A stretch of 64,000 nt of DNA, from assembly GCA_030425925.1 (NCBI GenBank), contig JAUHZO010000006.1, forward strand, positions 124,001 through 188,000. The letters run 5' to 3'. Position numbers and translations under genes: made by a program. How positions within the stretch are numbered: the stretch's first letter is position 1; each line of letters begins with the position of its first letter. The notes below the pieces were generated by a model that did not search any database, had not been told where the DNA came from, and saw only the letters and a list, made by a program, of their open reading frames with translations. This document shows positions 1 to 9,827 of this stretch, one piece after another. Origin of the DNA: Alphaproteobacteria bacterium (GTDB lineage Bacteria; Pseudomonadota; Alphaproteobacteria; Rhodobacterales; Rhodobacteraceae).

Positions 1-738
1 CAGACCTTCCAGCTGCTGGTCCAGGTGGCCCTGCTGCGCCAGAACCAGCTGCTTGACGCCACGCTGGATCTGGCCCGCTTCCAGAGCGAAGAGGCCCGCG
101 CCATCGCCAAGCTGGGGCTGGCCAACTATTTCGCCGGCGCGGCGATCATGCCCTACAAGGCCTTTCTGACCGCCGCCCAGGAAACCCGCCACGATCTCGA
201 ACTGCTGGCGGCGCGCTTCGGGGCCTCCATCGAACAGGTGGCCCACCGCCTCTCCACGCTGCAGCGCCCCGGGGCCAAGGGGGTGCCGTTCTTCTTTGTC
301 CGGGTCGACCAGGCCGGCACCATCACCAAGCGCCATTCGGCCACACGGCTGCAATTCGCCCGGTTCGGCGGCGCCTGCCCGCTCTGGAACGTGCACCGCG
401 CCTTTGAAACCCCGGGCCGTTTCCTGCGCCAGCTGGCCGAAACGCCCGATGGCATCCGCTATGTCTCGCTGGCGCGCGACGTCTCGAAACCCGGCGGGCG
501 GTTCGGCGCGCCGGTGCGGCGCTATGCCATCGCCCTTGGCTGCGAAGTGCGCCATGCCGCCGCACTGGTCTATGCCGACGGGCTGGATTTCACCCGCGCC
601 TCGGCGTTCGAACCCATCGGCATCTCCTGCCGCATCTGCGAACGCACGCAATGCCACCAACGCTCGGTCCCGCCGCTGGAAAAACGCCTGTCCATCTCGC
701 CCGAGCGCCGCGACACCCTGCCCTACCGGCTGGAGTGA
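1..738 (+). CDS. PccR/ScfR-type short-chain acyl-CoA transcriptional regulator, C-terminal part
   Basis: The reading frame is open from the first base, so the gene starts upstream of the window and only about 245 C-terminal residues are visible. The visible part matches the C-terminal half of XRE-family regulators with an ImmA/IrrE-like (DUF955) and a DUF2083 domain: a metallopeptidase-like stretch, then a cysteine-rich tail (CRICERTQCHQRS) typical of the family. Members such as PccR and RamB sense short-chain acyl-CoA and control propionyl-CoA or acetate assimilation genes. The N-terminal HTH is not visible, so the target cannot be read here. A long inverted repeat begins at the base after the stop codon. 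Confidence 0.8.
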   Translation, partial: QTFQLLVQVALLRQNQLLDATLDLARFQSEEARAIAKLGLANYFAGAAIMPYKAFLTAAQETRHDLELLAARFGASIEQVAHRLSTLQRPGAKGVPFFFVRVDQAGTITKRHSATRLQFARFGGACPLWNVHRAFETPGRFLRQLAETPDGIRYVSLARDVSKPGGRFGAPVRRYAIALGCEVRHAAALVYADGLDFTRASAFEPIGISCRICERTQCHQRSVPPLEKRLSISPERRDTLPYRLE

Positions 739-908
739 CTTTCTTCCGGAGCCGCCTCTCGCCTGCGCCTGGACGGACAGGGGCGGGCCGCCTTGGCAAG
801 CGGAATTGCCGAGGGGCCCCGGCCTGCCGGGGAGACGGCCATTCCGCTTGCCAAGGGGGACCACCGCTGTCAGGCAGGGCGCGGGCGAGAGGGGGATCGG
901 GAAGAAAG
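739..908. repeat. Long imperfect inverted repeat (68-nt arms)
   Basis: The left arm is 739-806 and the right arm 841-908, with a 34-nt loop. The inner 16 bp are perfectly complementary (CCTTGGCAAGCGGAAT against its reverse complement at 841-856). The full arms pair without gaps at 56 of 68 positions by my count. The left arm begins at the base after the preceding stop codon. It is far longer than an ordinary intrinsic terminator. A related element lies at 43978-44133. Confidence 0.85.
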
Positions 909-1125
909 GCGCTTTCTTCTGGTGGGCCCTTGAAGCCGGACAACGGCAGCAACAGGCGCAGCGCCCCGGCGCCATGCGTCGCCGTGCCAGAGGCGGAAAA
1001 TGCGTGCGGAAGCACTCAATCGGGTCCGCCTTGCCGCTGGAAGGCCGCAATAGGTCTGATCCCGGTGGCCAGGCCCGGCCCGCGCAATCCGACGTGCCCC
1101 AGCCGACCGGCCCACCCCTTCGGTC
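739..1125. other. Gene-free stretch holding a long inverted repeat
   Basis: There is no convincing gene between the regulator's stop and the amidase's stop. The first 170 bases form a long imperfect inverted repeat, listed separately. The rest, about 909-1125, shows no recognisable element. Open frames here are arginine- and proline-rich and look like high-GC noise. Confidence 0.6.
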
Positions 1126-1821
1126 TCACCCCGGCCCGCCGGCGATATCGGCGCAGGGCCAGCGCGCCGCCAGGGCGGCCATGACCGCGCGGTCGGCGGC
1201 GTCCAGCCCGCCTGACGCCCAGGGCCGGAACCGCAGGCGGAACGCAGCCAGAACCTGCGGCTCCTGCCCCGGTGCCCAGCGATAGCCGAAGCGCGCGGCA
1301 TCCGTCCAGAAGTCCCCCGCACCCCCCGCCGCCGCAGGCTCCGGCCAGATGGCCAGCCCGGCCCGGGCCAGCCGTCGCCAGTCAAAGCGGCGGCCGGGGT
1401 CTATCTTGCGGCCCGGCGCGGTGTCGGAATGGCCCAGAACCCGTTCCGGCGGGATCGCCCAGCGCTGCAGAACACCGGCCAGAAGCCGCTCCAGCGCGTC
1501 CATCTGTGGCGCGGCGAACGGCGCGGCACCGTCATTGGCGATCTCGATCCCCACCGAGCGCGAGTTGACGTCGCACACCGCGCCCCAGCCTCCGGCCCCG
1601 GCATGCCAGGCGCGGTCCGCCTCATCCACCAGGTGCCAGAGGGTGCCGTCCCGGGCCAGAACGTAATGCGCCGAAACCTGCGCCTCGGGGGTACACAGCC
1701 AGTCCCGCGCGGCCTCGGCGCTGGCCATCGCGGTATAGTGCAGGATCACCATGTCGGGACGCGCACCGTTCCGGCGCGGGCCGAAATTCGGCGACGGGTT
1801 CCAGATCGGCGCCGGCGTCAC
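1126..1821 (-). CDS. N-acetylmuramoyl-L-alanine amidase (Amidase_2 family)
   Basis: A 231-residue zinc amidase that cleaves the bond between MurNAc and L-alanine in peptidoglycan or its fragments. Visible are the N-terminal NPSPNFGPR motif, VILHYTAM with the first zinc His (about residue 28), a middle WHAGAGGWG segment, and LGHSDTAPGRKIDPG carrying the late His and Asp. No signal peptide is evident, so a cytosolic muropeptide-recycling role (AmpD/AmiD-like) is possible. The start is GTG at 1821, chosen because the conserved N-terminal motif would otherwise be lost. It lies 3 nt after the stop of the lipoprotein gene, so the two are probably co-transcribed. Confidence 0.88.
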   Translation of the reverse strand: MTPAPIWNPSPNFGPRRNGARPDMVILHYTAMASAEAARDWLCTPEAQVSAHYVLARDGTLWHLVDEADRAWHAGAGGWGAVCDVNSRSVGIEIANDGAAPFAAPQMDALERLLAGVLQRWAIPPERVLGHSDTAPGRKIDPGRRFDWRRLARAGLAIWPEPAAAGGAGDFWTDAARFGYRWAPGQEPQVLAAFRLRFRPWASGGLDAADRAVMAALAARWPCADIAGGPG

Positions 1822-1824
1822 GCC

Positions 1825-2532
1825 TCAGCCGCCGCGGACTGCCCGGAAGGGGGCGGGCGACCAGGTGCAGGCAAAGCCGTCGCCATCCGGATCGACGCCC
1901 TTGCGGTCCTTTTCGGGGCCGCCATTGGCCAAAAAGTCCTCTTGCGCAAGGTCGGCGGACGCATAGCCCGCGCAGGCCCTCTGATAGCGCGACTCCGACG
2001 CGAAGGAGGACCGCCGGTACAGCGGCACACCCACCGGGTTGGTGGTGCGCAGCGCGTATTCCACGATATTGGGCGCGGAACTGCCCGGCCGTGTCGGCAG
2101 ATCGGTGGGCTGCACCACCTGGTACTGCGCCCGGTTCCGGGCGATCAGCGCGGCGTCATCCTCGATCCCGCGCTGCGACGAGACCGCGTTGAAATCGTTC
2201 TCGCCCGAGATACCGGCGGCGTTGGTCACCACCTGGGGGGCGGGGTTCGACGGCGAGGCCTCGACCGGGGCAACCCCGGAATTGCGCGCCGCGGCATCGG
2301 CGGCGGCGGCCGTGTCGGCATCCAGCGGGGTGGCCTGCACGTCTGCCGGTCCGGGCAGAGTGGTGACCGAGCGGCCCTCCAGTTGGGCATCGCGCGCAGC
2401 CTGGTAGCTGGCGTAATCGCCAAAGCCCACGCCGCGCCCGGTATCCGGCACGCCTGCCGCACTGTCCGGCACCGACGGCTCGCACGCCGCCACGGCCAGC
2501 ACCGCCACACCAAGGAAAAGAACCCGCATCAT
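1825..2532 (-). CDS. Lipoprotein with C-terminal excalibur-like domain
   Basis: About 235 residues. The N-terminus (MMRVLFLGVAVLAVAAC) is a lipoprotein signal ending in a VAAC lipobox. I chose the ATG at 2532 because it places this signal at the start; a longer frame overlaps gatA. The middle is low-complexity Ala/Asp/Pro-rich and probably unstructured. The C-terminus (GPEKDRKGVDPDGDGFAC) resembles the excalibur calcium-binding motif DxDxDGxxC, with an upstream Cys that could form a disulfide. The amidase follows 3 nt downstream, suggesting an envelope role. The precise function is unknown. Confidence 0.75.
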   Translation of the reverse strand: MMRVLFLGVAVLAVAACEPSVPDSAAGVPDTGRGVGFGDYASYQAARDAQLEGRSVTTLPGPADVQATPLDADTAAAADAAARNSGVAPVEASPSNPAPQVVTNAAGISGENDFNAVSSQRGIEDDAALIARNRAQYQVVQPTDLPTRPGSSAPNIVEYALRTTNPVGVPLYRRSSFASESRYQRACAGYASADLAQEDFLANGGPEKDRKGVDPDGDGFACTWSPAPFRAVRGG

Positions 2533-2561
2533 CTGCCCTGCCCGTCTTTGTTGCGCGCGCT

Positions 2562-4049
2562 CTACCACCATTTGGCGGGTTTGGCCACAAAGCCCGCCGC
2601 CTGTTCCAGCGCATAGGCGGTATTCAGCAGATCGCCTTCCTCCCAGGGGCGGCCGATCAGCTGCAGGCCCAGGGGCAGCCCGTGCTTGTCGGTGCCCGCC
2701 GGCACCGCGATGCCGGGCAGCCCGGCCAGGTTCACGGTGACGGTGAAGACGTCGTTGAGATACATCTGCACGGGGTCGTCATGGCTTTCGCCCAGCGCAA
2801 AGGCCGATGACGGGGTCGCGGGCGTCAGGATCGCGTCGACGCCCTGGGCAAACACCTCTTCGAAGTCGCGCTTGATCAGCGTGCGGACCTTGCGGGCACG
2901 GTTGTAATAGGCGTCGTAAAAGCCCGCGGACAGCACATATGTGCCGATCATCACGCGGCGCTTGACCTCGTCGCCAAAACCTTCGGCGCGGGTCTTTTCG
3001 TACATCTCGGTGATGCCGTCGCCCTGGCTCAGCTTGGCCCGGTGGCCGTAACGCACACCGTCATAGCGGGCGAGGTTGGACGACGCCTCGGCCGGCGCGA
3101 TCACGTAATAGGCGGGCAGCGCGTATTTGGTGTGCGGCAGCGAGATGTCGGCGATCTGTGCGCCCGCGTCCTCCAGCATGCGGCGGCCTTCGGACCACAG
3201 CGCCTCGATCTCGCCAGGCATGCCGTCCATGCGGTATTCGCGCGGGATGCCGATGGTCTTGCCGCGGATGTCGCCGGTCAGCATCGCTTCGAAATCGGGC
3301 ACCGGCAGGTCGGCCGAGGTGCTGTCCCTGGGGTCATGCCCGCACATGGCCTGCAGCATGATCGCGGCATCGCGCACGTCCTTGGTCATCGGGCCGGCCT
3401 GGTCGAGAGACGAGGCAAAGGCCACGATGCCCCAGCGCGAACAGCGGCCATAGGTGGGCTTGATGCCGGTGATGCCGGTGAAGGCCGCGGGCTGGCGGAT
3501 CGAGCCGCCGGTGTCGGTGCCGGTGGCCCCGAGGCACAGATCGGCGGCGACTGCCGCCGCGGAGCCGCCCGAAGAGCCGCCGGGCGTGAGTGCCGTCTCG
3601 TCATTGCCGCGCCGCCACGGGTTCACGGCGTTGCCGTAACAAGACGTTTCGTTGGACGAGCCCATGGCGAACTCGTCCATGTTGAGCTTGCCCAGCATGA
3701 CCGCACCGGCGTCGAAGAGCTGCTGCGAGACGGTGGATTCGTACTCGGGCGTAAAGCCCTTGAGGATGTTGGACGCCGCCTGGCTGGCCACGCCCCGCGT
3801 GCAGAACAGGTCCTTGATGCCCAGCGGAATGCCGCAGAGGGCCGGCGCCTCTTCGCGCCCTTGCAGGCGCGCATCGGCCGCTTTGGCCTGCGCGCGGGCC
3901 AGATCGGGCGTGTGGTGGACAAAGGCGTTGAGCGCGCCCGCCCCGTCGATGGCCGCGAGACAGGCCTCGGTCAGTTCCAGGCTGGTGACGTCGCCCTTGC
4001 GCAGGGCATCGCGCGCCTCGGCGATCTTCATCTTGGGCAGGTCGTTCAT
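2562..4049 (-). CDS. gatA: Asp-tRNA(Asn)/Glu-tRNA(Gln) amidotransferase subunit A
   Basis: This 495-residue amidase-signature protein is the glutaminase subunit of GatCAB, which converts Glu-tRNA(Gln) and/or Asp-tRNA(Asn) to the amidated forms. The Ser-cisSer-Lys triad is visible as K79 ([10 protein letters not shown]), S159 (PGGSSGGS) and S183 (TGGSIRQPA). Length is normal. Its start overlaps the gatC stop in an ATGA arrangement, so translation is probably coupled. gatB is not in this window. The lipoprotein gene starts 29 nt downstream and may share the transcript. Confidence 0.98.
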   Translation of the reverse strand: MNDLPKMKIAEARDALRKGDVTSLELTEACLAAIDGAGALNAFVHHTPDLARAQAKAADARLQGREEAPALCGIPLGIKDLFCTRGVASQAASNILKGFTPEYESTVSQQLFDAGAVMLGKLNMDEFAMGSSNETSCYGNAVNPWRRGNDETALTPGGSSGGSAAAVAADLCLGATGTDTGGSIRQPAAFTGITGIKPTYGRCSRWGIVAFASSLDQAGPMTKDVRDAAIMLQAMCGHDPRDSTSADLPVPDFEAMLTGDIRGKTIGIPREYRMDGMPGEIEALWSEGRRMLEDAGAQIADISLPHTKYALPAYYVIAPAEASSNLARYDGVRYGHRAKLSQGDGITEMYEKTRAEGFGDEVKRRVMIGTYVLSAGFYDAYYNRARKVRTLIKRDFEEVFAQGVDAILTPATPSSAFALGESHDDPVQMYLNDVFTVTVNLAGLPGIAVPAGTDKHGLPLGLQLIGRPWEEGDLLNTAYALEQAAGFVAKPAKWW

Positions 4050-4333
4050 TCCACCACCTTCGGCACGGCAAAGAAGCCTTCGCGCGCATCGGGCGCGTTC
4101 GACAGGACCTTGTCCTGCATGTTGCCATCGGTCACGCCGTCCTTGCGGCGCTTCAGGCGCATCGGCGTGACCGACACCATCGGCTCCACGCCCTCTACAT
4201 CGACCTCGTTCAGCTGTTCGATGAAGCCGAGGATGGTGTTGAAATCCTGTGCCAGCGCGGGCAGTTGCGCCGGGTCCACCTGGATGCGCGCCAGCTTGGC
4301 AACGCGCGCGGCTGTGCCTTCGTCGATCGACAT
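4046..4333 (-). CDS. gatC: Asp-tRNA(Asn)/Glu-tRNA(Gln) amidotransferase subunit C
   Basis: A 95-residue GatC that wraps the GatA-GatB interface in the amidotransferase. The N-terminal helix ([17 protein letters not shown]) and the LRPD-like region ([14 protein letters not shown]) match the family. I chose the ATG at 4333 because GatC proteins begin near this point; a longer frame from 4393 would add 20 unconserved residues and overlap the ceramidase gene. The stop overlaps the gatA start by 4 nt. Confidence 0.95.
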   Translation of the reverse strand: MSIDEGTAARVAKLARIQVDPAQLPALAQDFNTILGFIEQLNEVDVEGVEPMVSVTPMRLKRRKDGVTDGNMQDKVLSNAPDAREGFFAVPKVVE

Positions 4334-4367
4334 CGGGGCCTCTTGTGCTTGTGAGCTTTGCCCGCGT

Positions 4368-5015
4368 TTAGCGCCCCCGTGCGCGCCCCGCAAGCACGTG
4401 CCGCCGCCAGACCTCGATCATCCAGCCCAGCATGATCGCATTCAGGATGTGCCACAGGAAATGCGTGCCCAGCGGCAGACCAGCGCAAAGCGGCAGGTCG
4501 AGCGCGCGGAAGGTGATCGACAGCGCCAGGATCGCGGCCCCCAGCAGGAGGCCCCGGCTCAGGGCCGGGGCGCGGGAGCGCAGGGCGATACCGTAGAGTG
4601 CGATCAGCAGCGCCACGGGCGCATAGCCCGACGATCCGCCAAGGCCAAGCCACTGGAACACCGGCACGGTGAGCGCGGCGTAGGGGAAGAACAGCGCCGT
4701 CAGCCCCAGCGCGGGCCAGGGCGACAGGCCCCAGAAATCGCGGTTGGCGGCGAAGATGTAGACAAGGATGAAGAGCAGGATCGGCAGCACGTCCGCCACC
4801 CCCGCCCAGGGCTGCGCGAAGGTATGGAACAGGAAAGACCCCACGCCGATGGCGAAGAGGATGCCGCAAAGCCAGCGGCCCAGCCCTTGGACCCGTGGCC
4901 ACATGACCAGCGCGGCGATCAGGAAGGCGAGGTTTGTCACGGCGTTGATCGGCTCGGCCCAGAATTCCGGCCCGATCCGTTCGCAATAGCCGTCGACGGC
5001 GCGTGTCCAGTCCAT
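4368..5015 (-). CDS. Ceramidase-family (CREST) integral membrane protein
   Basis: This 215-residue protein has about seven hydrophobic segments. It carries conserved motifs of the alkaline ceramidase/CREST superfamily: ERIGPEFWAEPINAVTN near the N-terminus, SFLFHTFAQPWAGVADVLP (Ser, His, Asp) and HFLWHILNA (paired His) near the C-terminus. These residues would bind zinc for hydrolysis of an amide-linked lipid. The substrate in this organism is unknown. The start at 5015 has a strong GGGAGGG ribosome site. It is divergent from the 2-hydroxyacid dehydrogenase gene, leaving about 83 nt for both promoters. Confidence 0.82.
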   Translation of the reverse strand: MDWTRAVDGYCERIGPEFWAEPINAVTNLAFLIAALVMWPRVQGLGRWLCGILFAIGVGSFLFHTFAQPWAGVADVLPILLFILVYIFAANRDFWGLSPWPALGLTALFFPYAALTVPVFQWLGLGGSSGYAPVALLIALYGIALRSRAPALSRGLLLGAAILALSITFRALDLPLCAGLPLGTHFLWHILNAIMLGWMIEVWRRHVLAGRARGR

Positions 5016-5098
5016 CCTGCCCTCCCCCCGCATGCCTTGGGAAGATTGGCGCGGCGCGGGCTCTGGACAAGGGGCGTGCGCGGCGTCCAAATGCGGGC

Positions 5099-6259
5099 AT
5101 GGATCTTGACCTGACCTATCCCGCCGTCTCCGACCTGCGCCGCAAGGCCAGGGCCCGCATCCCGCATTTCGCGTTCGAGTATCTCGACAGCGGGACGGGG
5201 CGCGAATTGCAGGTGGCGCGCAACCGCGATGCGCTGGACGCGGTGATGTTCCTGCCCGACATCCTGCCGGGCAAGGTCGCGCCGGACCTGTCGGTGCGCT
5301 TCATGGGGCGCGACTATGCCCGGCCTTTCGGCATCGCGCCTTTGGGCATGTCGGGGCTGATGTGGCCGGGGGCCGAACGGATGCTGGCCCGCCACGCGGC
5401 CGAGGCGCGCATCCCCTATGGCATGTCCACCGTCGCCACGCGCCTGCCCGAAGAGATCGGGCCGATGGCGGGCGACATGGGGTGGTTCCAGCTGTATTGC
5501 CCGGCCGATACCGGGATCCGCCAGGACATCCTGCGCCGGGTCCGCGCGGCGGGGTTCGAGACGCTGGTGCTGACGGTGGACGTCCCCGATGACTCGCGCC
5601 GCGAGCGCCAGCGCCGGGCCAAACTGACGCTGCCGCCCAAGATCACGCCGCGCGTGGTGTGGGAGGTGCTGACCCATCCCGAATGGTCGCTGAGGACGCT
5701 GGCCATCGGGTCGCCCCGGTTGCGGCTGCCGGAAAGCTATCTCGACTCGAGCAAGGCCATGTCCTCGCTTGCCCATGCCGGCCACGTGATCCGCGGCACG
5801 CCGGACTGGGAGATGCTGGACACGCTCCGCCGCGAATGGGACGGGCCGTTGATCGTCAAGGGCGTGATGTGCCCGAACGCGGCGAAGCGGCTGGTCGCGG
5901 CGGGGGTGGACGCGATCTGGGTGTCGAACCATGGCGGACGGCAATTCGAACCGGGCCCGGCGGCCATCACCGAATTGCCCAAGGTGCGCGAGGCCGTGGG
6001 GCCGGACGTGCCGCTGGTTTTCGACAGCGGCGTCAGTTCCGGCATGGACGTGCTGCGCGCGCTGGCGCTTGGAGCGGATTTCGTGATGCTGGGCCGGGCG
6101 TGGCACTATGCGGTGGGCGCGCTCGGGGACAAGGGCCCGGCGCATCTGCACCACATCCTGAGCGACGACATGGTGCTGAACATGGCGCAGATGGGCGCGC
6201 ACCGGCTGGACGACGTGCCGGGGCGGCTGGTCGCGCCACGCTTGCAAAGCCCCGTGTAA
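5099..6259 (+). CDS. FMN-dependent 2-hydroxyacid dehydrogenase (L-lactate dehydrogenase LldD family)
   Basis: A 386-residue TIM-barrel flavoprotein that oxidises an L-2-hydroxyacid, classically L-lactate to pyruvate. Visible are the N-terminal Tyr segment (FAFEYLDSGTG), the Gln/Tyr FMN strand (WFQLYCPADTG), the catalytic-base His in SNHGGRQ, and the phosphate-binding stretch LVFDSGVSSGMD with GADFVMLGR. Residues after HGGRQ (FEPGPAAITELP) differ from the usual LDxxPA, so specificity may differ from lactate. Pyruvate carboxylase lies 121 nt downstream, which fits a lactate-to-oxaloacetate route, but linkage is only inferred. Confidence 0.88.
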   Translation: MDLDLTYPAVSDLRRKARARIPHFAFEYLDSGTGRELQVARNRDALDAVMFLPDILPGKVAPDLSVRFMGRDYARPFGIAPLGMSGLMWPGAERMLARHAAEARIPYGMSTVATRLPEEIGPMAGDMGWFQLYCPADTGIRQDILRRVRAAGFETLVLTVDVPDDSRRERQRRAKLTLPPKITPRVVWEVLTHPEWSLRTLAIGSPRLRLPESYLDSSKAMSSLAHAGHVIRGTPDWEMLDTLRREWDGPLIVKGVMCPNAAKRLVAAGVDAIWVSNHGGRQFEPGPAAITELPKVREAVGPDVPLVFDSGVSSGMDVLRALALGADFVMLGRAWHYAVGALGDKGPAHLHHILSDDMVLNMAQMGAHRLDDVPGRLVAPRLQSPV

Positions 6260-6380
6260 TCGCTAACCTCGCCGCAGCGCGGCAATCCAGGCCCGTTCAT
6301 CCGCACCATCCCGGGCCATGACCTTGCCGCAATCCGTCCGCCAGGACGACCCGAAACGACGATCCAGGGACAGACCAAGA

Positions 6381-9300
6381 ATGACCAGCTTCTCCAAGAT
6401 CCTCATCGCCAACCGGGGCGAGATCGCCATCCGCATCATGCGCGCCGCCAACGAGATGGGGAAGAAGACGGTCGCCGTCTATGCCGAGGAAGACAAGCTG
6501 GGTCTGCACCGCTTCAAGGCGGACGAGGCCTACCGGATCGGTGAGGGCCTGGGGCCGGTGCAAGCCTACCTGTCCATCGAGGAAATCATTCGTGTGGCGC
6601 GGCAATCCGGCGCGGATGCGATCCATCCCGGCTATGGCCTTCTGTCCGAGAACCCCGATTTCGTCGATGCCTGCGACGCGGCGGGCATCACCTTCATCGG
6701 GCCCCGGGCCGAAACGATGCGCGCCTTGGGCGACAAGGCCAGCGCCCGCAAGGTCGCCATCGAGGCCGGCGTGCCGGTGATCCCCGCGACCGAGGTGCTG
6801 GGCGACGATTTCGACGCGATCGCGAAAGAGGCGGCCGCGATCGGCTATCCCCTGATGCTCAAGGCCTCGTGGGGCGGCGGCGGGCGCGGCATGCGCCCGA
6901 TCGAAGGCCCTGACGAGCTGCGCGACAAGGTGCTGGAAGGCCGGCGCGAGGCCGAAGCGGCCTTTGGAAATGGCGAGGGCTACCTGGAAAAGATGATCCT
7001 GCGCGCCCGCCACGTCGAGGTGCAGATCCTTGGCGACAAGCAGGGCACGATCTACCACCTTTACGAACGCGACTGTTCGGTCCAGCGCCGCAACCAGAAA
7101 GTGGTCGAACGCGCCCCGGCCCCGTACCTGTCCGAAGCGCAGCGCGAAGAGCTGTGCGAACTGGGCCGCAAGATCTGCGCACATGTGAATTACGAATGCG
7201 CGGGCACGGTCGAGTTCCTGATGGATATGGATACGGGCAGGTTCTACTTCATCGAGGTGAACCCCCGCGTGCAGGTGGAACACACCGTCACCGAAGAGGT
7301 CACGGGCATCGACATCGTGCAGGCGCAGATCATGATTGCCGAGGGCAAATCGCTGGCCGAGGCCACCGGCAAGGCCAGCCAGTACGACATCCGCCTGACC
7401 GGCCATGCGCTCCAGACGCGGATCACCACCGAGGATCCCACCAACAACTTCATCCCCGATTACGGGCGCCTCACCGCGTTTCGCAGCGCCACCGGCATGG
7501 GCATCCGTCTGGACGGGGGCACGGCCTATGCGGGTGGCGTGATCACGCGCTACTACGATTCGCTGCTGGTCAAGGTCACGGCCAAGGCGCAGACGCCGGA
7601 AAAGGCCATCGCCCGGATGGACCGTGCGCTGCGCGAATTCCGCATCCGCGGGGTCAGCACGAATATCGAGTTCGTCATCAACCTGCTGAAGCACCCGACC
7701 TTCCTGACGAACCAGTACACGACCAAGTTCATCGACACGACGCCGGACCTGTTCGATTTCAAGAAGCGCCGCGACCGCGGCACCAAGGTGCTGACCTATA
7801 TCGCCGACATCACCGTCAACGGCCATCCCGAGGTGCAAGGACGTGTGCGCCCGCATCCCGATCTGAAGCCGGCCCGCGCCCCGCAAGTGCCCTGGGACGC
7901 CACCGCACCCGACGGCACCAAGACGCTGCTCGAGGAAAAAGGCCCGCAGGCCGTGGCGGACTGGATGCTGGCGCAGGACAAGCTCCTGATCACCGACACC
8001 ACCATGCGCGACGGCCACCAGTCGCTCCTGGCGACGCGGATGCGGTCGCTCGACATGATCAAGGTGGCGCCGGCCTATGCGCACCACCTGCCGCAGCTTT
8101 TCAGCGTGGAATGCTGGGGCGGGGCCACGTTCGACGTGGCCTACCGGTTCCTGCAGGAATGCCCCTGGCAGCGCCTGCGCGACCTGCGTGCCGCCATGCC
8201 CAACCTGATGACCCAGATGCTGCTGCGCGGGGCCAACGGCGTGGGCTATACCAACTACCCCGACAACGTGGTGCAATTCTTTGTCCGTCAGGCGGCCGAG
8301 ACCGGCGTCGACGTCTTCCGCGTCTTCGACAGCCTCAACTGGGTGGAAAACATGCGCGTCGCCATGGACGCGGTGCTGGAGACGGGGCGCGTGCTGGAGG
8401 GCACGGTCTGCTATACCGGCGACGTGCTGGACCCGGACCGGGCGAAATACGACCTGAAATACTACGTCGCCATGGGCAAGGAATTGCGCGACGCGGGCGC
8501 GCATGTGCTGGGGCTCAAGGACATGGCGGGGCTGTTGAAACCCAACGCGGCCTACAAGCTGGTGGACACGCTGAAGCAGGAGGTGGGCCTGCCGATCCAT
8601 TTCCACACGCATGACACCTCGGGCGCGGCCATCGCCACGATCATGGAAGCCGCGCGCGCCGGGGTGGACGCGGTGGACGGCGCGATGGACGCTCTGTCGG
8701 GCAACACCTCGCAGCCCACGCTTGGCAGCATTGTCGAGGCGCTGCGCTTTGCCGAGCGCGACACCGGGCTCGACATCGCCGCGATCCGCGAGATTTCGAA
8801 CTACTGGGAAGCGGTGCGCGGGCAATACGCGGCCTTTGAATCGGGCATGCAGTCGCCTGCCTCCGAGGTCTATCTGCACGAGATGCCCGGCGGGCAGTTC
8901 ACCAACCTCAAGTCGCAGGCGCGGTCGATGGGGCTGGAAGAGCGCTGGCACGAGGTCGCCCAGACCTATGCCGACGTGAACCAGATGTTCGGCGACATCG
9001 TCAAAGTCACGCCGTCGTCCAAAGTGGTGGGCGACATGGCGCTGATGATGGTCAGCCAGGGCCTGACGCGCGCCGATGTGGAAGATCCCGACCGCGATGT
9101 CAGCTTCCCCGACAGCGTGATCGACATGATGCGCGGCAATCTGGGCCAGCCCCCGGGCGGCTGGCCCGCGGCGATCCAGGCGAAGATCCTCAAGGGCGAA
9201 GACCCGTTCACAGAACGCCCCGGCCTGCGCGCCGCCCCCGTGGACATCGAAGAGACGCGCAAGACCCTGTCGGACCAGTTGGGCGGCATCGCCATCGACA

Positions 9301-9827
9301 ACGAGGATCTGAACGGCTACCTGATGTATCCCAAGGTCTTCACCGATTACGCCACACGGCACGAGATGTATGGCCCGGTGCGCACATTGCCGACGCGCAC
9401 CTTCTTCTACGGCATGGAGCCGGGCGAAGAGATCACCGCCGAGATCGACCCGGGCAAGACGCTGGAGATCCGGCTTCAGGCCGTGGGCGAGACGCAGGAT
9501 GATGGCGAAGTGCGGGTGTTCTTTGAACTCAACGGCCAGCCGCGCACCATTCGCGTGCCCGACCGCAAGGCCACCGGGGCCGCGGCCGCCCGCCCCAAGG
9601 CCGAACTGGGCAACCCCGCCCATGTCGGCGCGCCGATGCCGGGTGTGGTCGCCTCGATCGCGGTGCAGGCGGGCCAGGCCGTGAAGGACGGCGATCTGCT
9701 GCTGACCATCGAGGCGATGAAGATGGAAACCGGTCTGCACGCCGAACGCGACGGGGTGGTCAAGGCCGTTCACGTCCAGCCCGGCGGCCAGATCGACGCC
9801 AAGGACTTGCTGGTGGAGTTTGAATGA
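6381..9827 (+). CDS. pyc: Pyruvate carboxylase
   Basis: This 1148-residue single-chain biotin enzyme makes oxaloacetate from pyruvate, bicarbonate and ATP. Domains in order: biotin carboxylase (ILIANRGEIAIRI start, glycine loop KASWGGGGRGM, catalytic FIEVNPRVQVEHTVTEE), carboxyltransferase from about residue 540 (TDTTMRDGHQS, GLKDMAGLL, FHTHDTSG), and the biotin-carrier domain with EAMKMET, whose biotinyl Lys is about K1114. I chose the ATG at 6381 because it sits at the conserved N-terminus and follows an AGGGA site; an earlier ATG at 6318 adds an unconserved leader. The rhodanese gene overlaps its stop. Confidence 0.98.
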   Translation: MTSFSKILIANRGEIAIRIMRAANEMGKKTVAVYAEEDKLGLHRFKADEAYRIGEGLGPVQAYLSIEEIIRVARQSGADAIHPGYGLLSENPDFVDACDAAGITFIGPRAETMRALGDKASARKVAIEAGVPVIPATEVLGDDFDAIAKEAAAIGYPLMLKASWGGGGRGMRPIEGPDELRDKVLEGRREAEAAFGNGEGYLEKMILRARHVEVQILGDKQGTIYHLYERDCSVQRRNQKVVERAPAPYLSEAQREELCELGRKICAHVNYECAGTVEFLMDMDTGRFYFIEVNPRVQVEHTVTEEVTGIDIVQAQIMIAEGKSLAEATGKASQYDIRLTGHALQTRITTEDPTNNFIPDYGRLTAFRSATGMGIRLDGGTAYAGGVITRYYDSLLVKVTAKAQTPEKAIARMDRALREFRIRGVSTNIEFVINLLKHPTFLTNQYTTKFIDTTPDLFDFKKRRDRGTKVLTYIADITVNGHPEVQGRVRPHPDLKPARAPQVPWDATAPDGTKTLLEEKGPQAVADWMLAQDKLLITDTTMRDGHQSLLATRMRSLDMIKVAPAYAHHLPQLFSVECWGGATFDVAYRFLQECPWQRLRDLRAAMPNLMTQMLLRGANGVGYTNYPDNVVQFFVRQAAETGVDVFRVFDSLNWVENMRVAMDAVLETGRVLEGTVCYTGDVLDPDRAKYDLKYYVAMGKELRDAGAHVLGLKDMAGLLKPNAAYKLVDTLKQEVGLPIHFHTHDTSGAAIATIMEAARAGVDAVDGAMDALSGNTSQPTLGSIVEALRFAERDTGLDIAAIREISNYWEAVRGQYAAFESGMQSPASEVYLHEMPGGQFTNLKSQARSMGLEERWHEVAQTYADVNQMFGDIVKVTPSSKVVGDMALMMVSQGLTRADVEDPDRDVSFPDSVIDMMRGNLGQPPGGWPAAIQAKILKGEDPFTERPGLRAAPVDIEETRKTLSDQLGGIAIDNEDLNGYLMYPKVFTDYATRHEMYGPVRTLPTRTFFYGMEPGEEITAEIDPGKTLEIRLQAVGETQDDGEVRVFFELNGQPRTIRVPDRKATGAAAARPKAELGNPAHVGAPMPGVVASIAVQAGQAVKDGDLLLTIEAMKMETGLHAERDGVVKAVHVQPGGQIDAKDLLVEFE

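Noticed and set aside
3042-5098. Long open frame antisense to gatA, gatC and the ceramidase gene
   Set aside because: Composition and overlap show it is a mirror of the real genes; the sense proteins have clear motifs.
6297-9773. An open frame antisense to pyruvate carboxylase
   Set aside because: It is the complementary-strand shadow of pyc, with no recognisable domains.
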